Shown here one piece after another: positions 6,498-9,616 of a DNA stretch of 9,616 bases (positions are counted from its first letter, which is position 1; each line of letters begins with the position of its first letter). Position numbers and translations under genes: made by a program. The stretch comes from GCA-003244245 sp050700495. GTDB taxonomy: Bacteria > Actinomycetota > Actinomycetes > Mycobacteriales > Pseudonocardiaceae. Where the stretch lies: assembly GCA_050700495.1 (NCBI GenBank), contig JBOHHF010000260.1, positions 1-9,616 of the forward strand, written 5' to 3'. The notes beneath the pieces are model-generated. The model was not told where the DNA came from and did no database searches. It saw nothing but the letters and a program-made list of their open reading frames with translations.

Positions 6498-8066
6498 TCA
6501 GGTGGTGGTGCCGGGCTCCAGTCCTGGCGGTGCGGGGGCGGGGTGGGCGACGAACTCGGCGAGGTCGTCGCTGAGCGTGGCCAGCGTGCTGGAGGCGAGA
6601 TCAATGCGCTGGCCCAGCAGGGTGCGCAGCGCCTGTGCCCGCCCGATGATCGGCACGGTGCGGTACTCGGCGCGGGTGGAGCGCAGCACCGGGGCGAGGT
6701 CCTCGCTGACCGCGTCCAGTTCATCTCGGGCTAGGTGGGCGTGCGCGAGAACGAATCGGGCGCCAGCGATATACGTAGGTCTGGGCTGGGCCTCGGCGCT
6801 GAGCTCGTCCACAGCGATGTGTGCCCAGTCCAAGGCGGCGTCCAGATGCTCGGCGCCACCGAGGGCGTAATGGGAGTCACCGGCCTCCTTGGCAGCCCAG
6901 GCGGAATCGCAGCCGAGCACGCCGGGTTCGTCAGGGGTGCGCTCGGTGGGAGCGGTCTCGGCCACGGCCAGGGCTCGGGTGACCTCGTCAGGCCGGTTGC
7001 GGGCGGCGTTGATCCGGGCCATCCGGCTGGCCAGCCGCAGCAGGGTGGTGCCGCTGGTGGCATCGGGCAGGGCGGCTTCCATGAGCTCGGCGGCCTCGTC
7101 GTAGCGCTCGTCCCAGTAGGCGATGTTGGATTGCACGAAGCGGATATAGACCCGGATCGGGGTGTGGCCGGAGACCTCGGCGCAGTGCAGGGCGGTGCGG
7201 GCGTGGGTGTTCGCGGCATGCGGGTGACCCAGATCGAAGGTAACCATGGCGAGCATGGCGGTGATCTGGCTGGCGATCTTGTACAGGCCGGTGGTGTGGT
7301 GGGGTTGCTGGCGTCCGGCGATCAGGGTGAAGACGTCGTCGCGGGCACCGAGCAAGTGGGTGAACATCGTGGCGGGCGGGTCGAGCTGCTCGCGCCGGGC
7401 GAGTTCGGCGACGTCGGTGGTCATCTGGTCGAGCACGTCGTCATCGACGTTGGTGGCGGCGCTCCAGCGTCGGAACTGGGCGGATTCCTCGGCTGCCATG
7501 ATGACCTCCTTGAGGAGCGGCAGGCCCCGTGCGTCGCAGCGCACGAGGCGTCGGCGTCCCCAGACGGCACCAGTGTCACCCGCTCCACGCTGCACCGCAC
7601 GGCCGGGGTCAGCGTGGTCACGCACCGTGGTGCGGAGGGCAGCGTCCGCCGCCCTGGTCATGACTCCCGTAGGTGGGTGGCCCGCGGTGAGCAGGCTGCA
7701 CTCGGCGGGGGTGAGGTGTTCCAGGTCATCGGCGTCGACGAGCTGCGCGGGGGTGCATCCGTGGCCGTAGGTGGCGGCGAGCTGGGCGAGGTAACGGGGG
7801 CTGGGTGGGCTGCCGCCGTGCGGCCAGGCCTCGAACTCGCTGATCCGGTTGTCCGACAGGCGGGCTCCGGGGTGCAGGGTGTTGTACCGCTGGGCCAGCT
7901 TCCACTGCGGCCACCCCAGCGCGTGCCGCCACGCCAGCCTGGGCCGTAGGCCGAATCGGCGGGCCATCTCGGTGGCGATCTGGGAGACGGTGCACCTGTA
8001 GCCACGCATCCGGTCGCGCAGCTGATCACGCTCAGCCTTCGCTGAGGTCCCCGCCTTGCGTGCCAT
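6498..8066 (-). CDS. HTH-TPR transcriptional regulator (actinobacterial XRE-like family)
   Basis: A 522-aa soluble regulator. The N-terminus (about 15-115) has the paired pattern of this family: a helical module IATEMARRFGLRPRLAWRHA and GWPQWKLAQRYN, then the recognition region LSDNRISEFEAWPHGGSPPS and PRYLAQLAATYG. About 130-190 is a variable arginine-rich linker. From about 190 (VIMAAEESAQFRRW) to the end, the protein is made of helical TPR-like repeats, e.g. ITAMLAMVTFDLGHPHAANT, ARTALHCAEVSGH and SNIAYWDERYDEAAELMEAA. Such proteins probably sense a peptide or small ligand through the TPR part and bind DNA through the HTH. I chose the ATG at 8066 (preceded by GGTGGGGGTGGG) over a TTG at 8144, because the family sequence begins there. 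It is divergent from the small-gene cluster at 8333 onward, which it probably controls. The gene is intact and unusually long-lived among broken neighbours. Confidence 0.85.
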   Translation of the reverse strand: MARKAGTSAKAERDQLRDRMRGYRCTVSQIATEMARRFGLRPRLAWRHALGWPQWKLAQRYNTLHPGARLSDNRISEFEAWPHGGSPPSPRYLAQLAATYGHGCTPAQLVDADDLEHLTPAECSLLTAGHPPTGVMTRAADAALRTTVRDHADPGRAVQRGAGDTGAVWGRRRLVRCDARGLPLLKEVIMAAEESAQFRRWSAATNVDDDVLDQMTTDVAELARREQLDPPATMFTHLLGARDDVFTLIAGRQQPHHTTGLYKIASQITAMLAMVTFDLGHPHAANTHARTALHCAEVSGHTPIRVYIRFVQSNIAYWDERYDEAAELMEAALPDATSGTTLLRLASRMARINAARNRPDEVTRALAVAETAPTERTPDEPGVLGCDSAWAAKEAGDSHYALGGAEHLDAALDWAHIAVDELSAEAQPRPTYIAGARFVLAHAHLARDELDAVSEDLAPVLRSTRAEYRTVPIIGRAQALRTLLGQRIDLASSTLATLSDDLAEFVAHPAPAPPGLEPGTTT

Positions 8067-8332
8067 CGCCCACCCCCACCAGATACCTGCAGGACCGAAA
8101 CCGCTGCAAAACGGTAGTCCCGACTGGTCAGACGCGGGAGCCAAACGGCCGGATCGACCGGAAGTCCTTCCCCCTTATTGGTTTGTTTACGCAGTTCAGC
8201 GCCATGGCGATGGGCGGGGGAAAGTTTCCTGCCGCGCCAGGCTCCGCCACCCATGATCGACACCACACTGTGCGAGCGATGAAACCGCACCAACGCACAA
8301 CACGTCACGAGCACGAGCCCCGGGGAGATCAC
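8067..8332. promoter_or_regulatory. Divergent control region with three short palindromes
   Basis: These 266 bases separate the HTH-TPR regulator (minus) from the small-gene cluster (plus). They hold GGAAG-TC-CTTCC (8160-8171), GGAAA-G-TTTCC (8219-8229) and CGCCATGGCG (8200-8209), all perfect dyads. The first two share GGAA...TTCC half-sites and their centres are about 58 bases apart. An AT-rich tract (TTATTGGTTTGTTTAC, 8175-8190) between them is the likeliest core promoter area, although no clear -35/-10 pair can be named. The regulator is the obvious candidate to bind here. Confidence 0.4.
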
Positions 8333-8443
8333 ATGGCAATCGCAGTGGTCACCAGACCGGCTCGGGCTGGACACCCAACGGCGATCACCCCACCCGTACC
8401 ACGCGGCTGCCCGGCCGCAGCATTGCAGACGGTGCCGGCGTGA
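8333..8443 (+). CDS. 36-aa small protein leading the divergent cluster
   Basis: The ATG at 8333 is preceded by a good ribosome site (GGGGAGA at 8322-8328, with five bases between GGAG and the ATG) and opens a 36-codon frame, MAIAVVTRPARAGHPTAITP and so on. The stop TGA (8441-8443) overlaps the GTG of the next gene (GTGA), the same coupling used further down the cluster. The product has no recognisable domain. It may be a real small protein or a leader ORF that sets translation of the following gene. The best evidence is the ribosome site plus the exact overlap. Confidence 0.5.
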   Translation: MAIAVVTRPARAGHPTAITPPVPRGCPAAALQTVPA

Positions 8444-8868
8444 GACCAGTGACCAGCAACAGCCTGACCGTCAATCAGACGAGTCATCGTCTCGTCTGTG
8501 ATGCACTGCGCGGGGTCCTGCGCCAGCTCACGCAGGTCGGGCCCGACGCCGTCGAGGAGATCGGCTCGATTCTGTACCGAGTCAGTGCGGTGGTGTACAC
8601 GCTGCTGCTCGATCACCCGATCGATCGGCGGGGCCGCTGTCGGTCCTGCCGACGTCCCGGCACGATCATCGGGCTTCGACGCCGACCCTGCCGGATCTAC
8701 CTCAAGGCGAGCTACTGGCTGCTGCGCCAACCCGATGCGGCCATCCTGCTCTCCCACCTCGCCGACGACCTGGGACTGACCACCGTGCCGGGTACGGGAA
8801 CTCCGCAACCATCAACCAACCCCGGCGAATCCCTGGTGATCACAGGAGACATGCCATGGCTGAGGTGA
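8440..8868 (+). CDS. Small protein with a CxxC motif, function unknown
   Basis: A 142-aa protein starting at the GTG at 8440, which overlaps the upstream stop; a second GTG at 8449 is an alternative. The first half is helical (LVCDALRGVLRQLTQVGPDA, then VEEIGSILYRVSAVVYTLL). The second has a basic cysteine motif, DHPIDRRGRCRSCRRPG (C67, C70), with a third cysteine at C84 and an aromatic helix, YLKASYWLLRQP. This resembles a half zinc ribbon common in small actinobacterial proteins found beside HTH-TPR regulators and integrative elements; that association is from memory. The last 13 bases overlap the next gene, whose RBS (AGGAG, 8844-8848) lies inside this one. The function is unknown; nucleic-acid or protein binding is the plausible guess. 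Confidence 0.7.
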   Translation: MRPVTSNSLTVNQTSHRLVCDALRGVLRQLTQVGPDAVEEIGSILYRVSAVVYTLLLDHPIDRRGRCRSCRRPGTIIGLRRRPCRIYLKASYWLLRQPDAAILLSHLADDLGLTTVPGTGTPQPSTNPGESLVITGDMPWLR

Positions 8869-9389
8869 GGCAGGACACCAAACCTGCTGCGTCGCAGGCG
8901 CCCGCCCCCCAATTCGGTGCCACCTGCGCCCGACTCGGTGTGGACGACCCCGACCCGGAAAACACCCGGCGGGTCACGCTCGCCGCCGCCGGGCAAGCCC
9001 AGGACTCGCAGCGATCCGGCCTGCTACAGCGGATGGGCCTGCGGGTGCCCGATCCGCAGTTCCCCACCAAGATTCCGGCTGGCCGCCGGTCGAGCCGCCC
9101 CGTACCGGCTCCTGGTGGCCAGCCGGATCCCAACCCGCAGACCGGGAACTCGAGTGTCGGGCCGCCACGGTGGGCACGCTGTCCCGAGCAGGGGCGCCTA
9201 CACCTGCTGCGATCCGCCGACGTCATCGCCGCCACCAACCAGGGCCACGCCCGCGCAGTATGCGGGCGCCCGATACCCGCCGAGGGCCTCACTATCACCG
9301 GCGGCCCTTCGGGAGCGCTGTGCATGGCCTGCGCCCTCGGCGCGACCTCCTCGATGCCCGCCTGCGGCCCGAGAGGCGGCAATCCGTGA
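8856..9389 (+). CDS. 177-aa protein with a C-terminal cysteine (zinc-ribbon-like) domain
   Basis: The start is the ATG at 8856, seven bases after AGGAG. The N-terminal two thirds are proline-rich and probably disordered (residues about 68-105), apart from a short helical stretch, RRVTLAAAGQAQDSQRSGLL. The C-terminal domain (about 105-165) runs RCPEQGRLHLLRSADVIAAT, then AVCGRPIPAEGLTI, then SGALCMACALG. Cys109, His116, Cys136, Cys156 and Cys159 could bind one zinc ion. I have the impression that this domain recurs in actinomycete accessory regions, but I cannot assign a function. The stop overlaps the following GTG (GTGA at 9386-9389), so it is part of the coupled cluster. Confidence 0.72.
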   Translation: MAEVRQDTKPAASQAPAPQFGATCARLGVDDPDPENTRRVTLAAAGQAQDSQRSGLLQRMGLRVPDPQFPTKIPAGRRSSRPVPAPGGQPDPNPQTGNSSVGPPRWARCPEQGRLHLLRSADVIAATNQGHARAVCGRPIPAEGLTITGGPSGALCMACALGATSSMPACGPRGGNP

Positions 9390-9565
9390 GTGCCCCCGGG
9401 AGCGGCCCCTCGTTGATCGACAGCCCAGCCGCTGCCGCCGAGGCGCTGCGCGACTACTTCCTGGCCAACGCCGAGGCCGGTGACAACGCCGCCAACGACG
9501 AACTCGTCGCCGAGCTGGTGCGCCGCATTCGCGCTCAACAGGCCTCCAGTGATGGTGATCGCTGA
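9386..9565 (+). CDS. 59-aa acidic helical protein
   Basis: The GTG at 9386 overlaps the previous stop and encodes MSAPGSGPSLIDSPAAAAEA, then LRDYFLANAEAGDNAANDEL and VAELVRRIRAQQASSDGDR. The product is short and predicted to be two helices, with no cysteines or membrane segment. The same frame is open upstream to 9170, but that part is arginine-rich shadow of the preceding gene. The overlap, the acidic/helical composition and the fit with the chain of coupled genes support this as a true gene. The function is unknown. Confidence 0.65.
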   Translation: MSAPGSGPSLIDSPAAAAEALRDYFLANAEAGDNAANDELVAELVRRIRAQQASSDGDR

Positions 9566-9600
9566 TGCCCACGACCACGCTGGCCCTCAGGGAGCAATGA
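9565..9600 (+). CDS. 11-codon mini-ORF, possible translational coupler
   Basis: The ATG at 9565-9567 overlaps the previous stop as TGATG and encodes MPTTTLALREQ, ending at the TGA at 9598-9600. That stop in turn overlaps the next ATG (ATGA at 9597-9600). It may serve only to carry ribosomes to the next start, or it may be chance. Confidence 0.25.
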   Translation: MPTTTLALREQ

Positions 9601-9616
9601 GCAAGGGAACGTTGCC
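9597..9616 (+). CDS. Start of a further gene cut by the window edge
   Basis: The ATG at 9597 follows AGGGAG (9589-9594), although with only two bases of spacing, and encodes MSKGTL before the window ends. The chain of overlapping genes suggests the cluster continues. Nothing can be said of the product. Confidence 0.35.

Noticed and set aside
6735..7949. Plus-strand frame of 404 codons opposite the HTH-TPR regulator
   Set aside because: It is glycine/valine-rich with no domain, and the opposite strand carries a coherent HTH-TPR protein.
8067..8144. Longer start (TTG at 8144) for the HTH-TPR regulator
   Set aside because: The extra 26 residues are not like the family, and the ATG at 8066 has a purine-rich ribosome site.
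9170..9385. Upstream extension of the 59-aa gene to 9170
   Set aside because: It is arginine/histidine-rich shadow of the preceding gene; the GTGA overlap at 9386 marks the better start.
1..9616. CRISPR arrays, tRNA or rRNA genes, integrase attachment sites
   Set aside because: No regularly spaced repeats, cloverleaf-like sequence or rRNA signature was seen, and no integrase gene is present to suggest an att site.

Overview
The window is high-GC DNA with GTG/TTG/ATG starts, dense 4-base gene overlaps and actinobacterial families: a DUF222/HNH '13E12-repeat' gene, an HTH-TPR regulator of the Streptomyces/Pseudonocardiaceae type, and small cysteine-containing companion proteins. I infer an actinomycete, perhaps Pseudonocardiaceae. 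The content is accessory, and much of it is decayed. No rRNA, tRNA or CRISPR array was seen.

Left part (1-4750, genes on the minus strand): a short end region carries a tandem 19-base repeat, possibly an insertion-sequence end. Next is a DUF222/HNH endonuclease gene broken by a single frameshift. Upstream of it is a tight three-gene operon (4750 down to 1639, joined by GTGA and ATGA overlaps). It encodes (i) a 285-aa helical protein of unknown function, (ii) a 335-aa protein that looks like a BrxD/DUF2791-type ATPase whose P-loop has been lost, and (iii) a 417-aa BrxD-like P-loop ATPase with intact Walker A and B motifs. No helicase, methylase or PglZ partner is in view. This is the best candidate here for an undescribed system, plausibly defence-related.

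Middle part (4751-6403, plus strand): a divergent spacer leads to an XRE-HTH/MNT-nucleotidyltransferase fusion, which is the antitoxin half of a HEPN-MNT pair. It overlaps the start of its HEPN toxin gene by GTGA, but the toxin has lost its whole middle, so the antitoxin is now an orphan. A non-coding-looking stretch with a possible transposase remnant follows. Then comes a second internally deleted gene, an HTH protein whose two ends remain in different frames.

Right part (6498-9616): a minus-strand HTH-TPR regulator (522 aa) faces a plus-strand cluster of small genes (36, 142, 177 and 59 aa, an 11-codon mini-ORF, and a gene leaving the window), all chained by overlaps. The divergent intergenic region holds two GGAA...TTCC palindromes that could be operators for the regulator. 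The cluster looks like one co-regulated unit, possibly at the edge of an integrative element.
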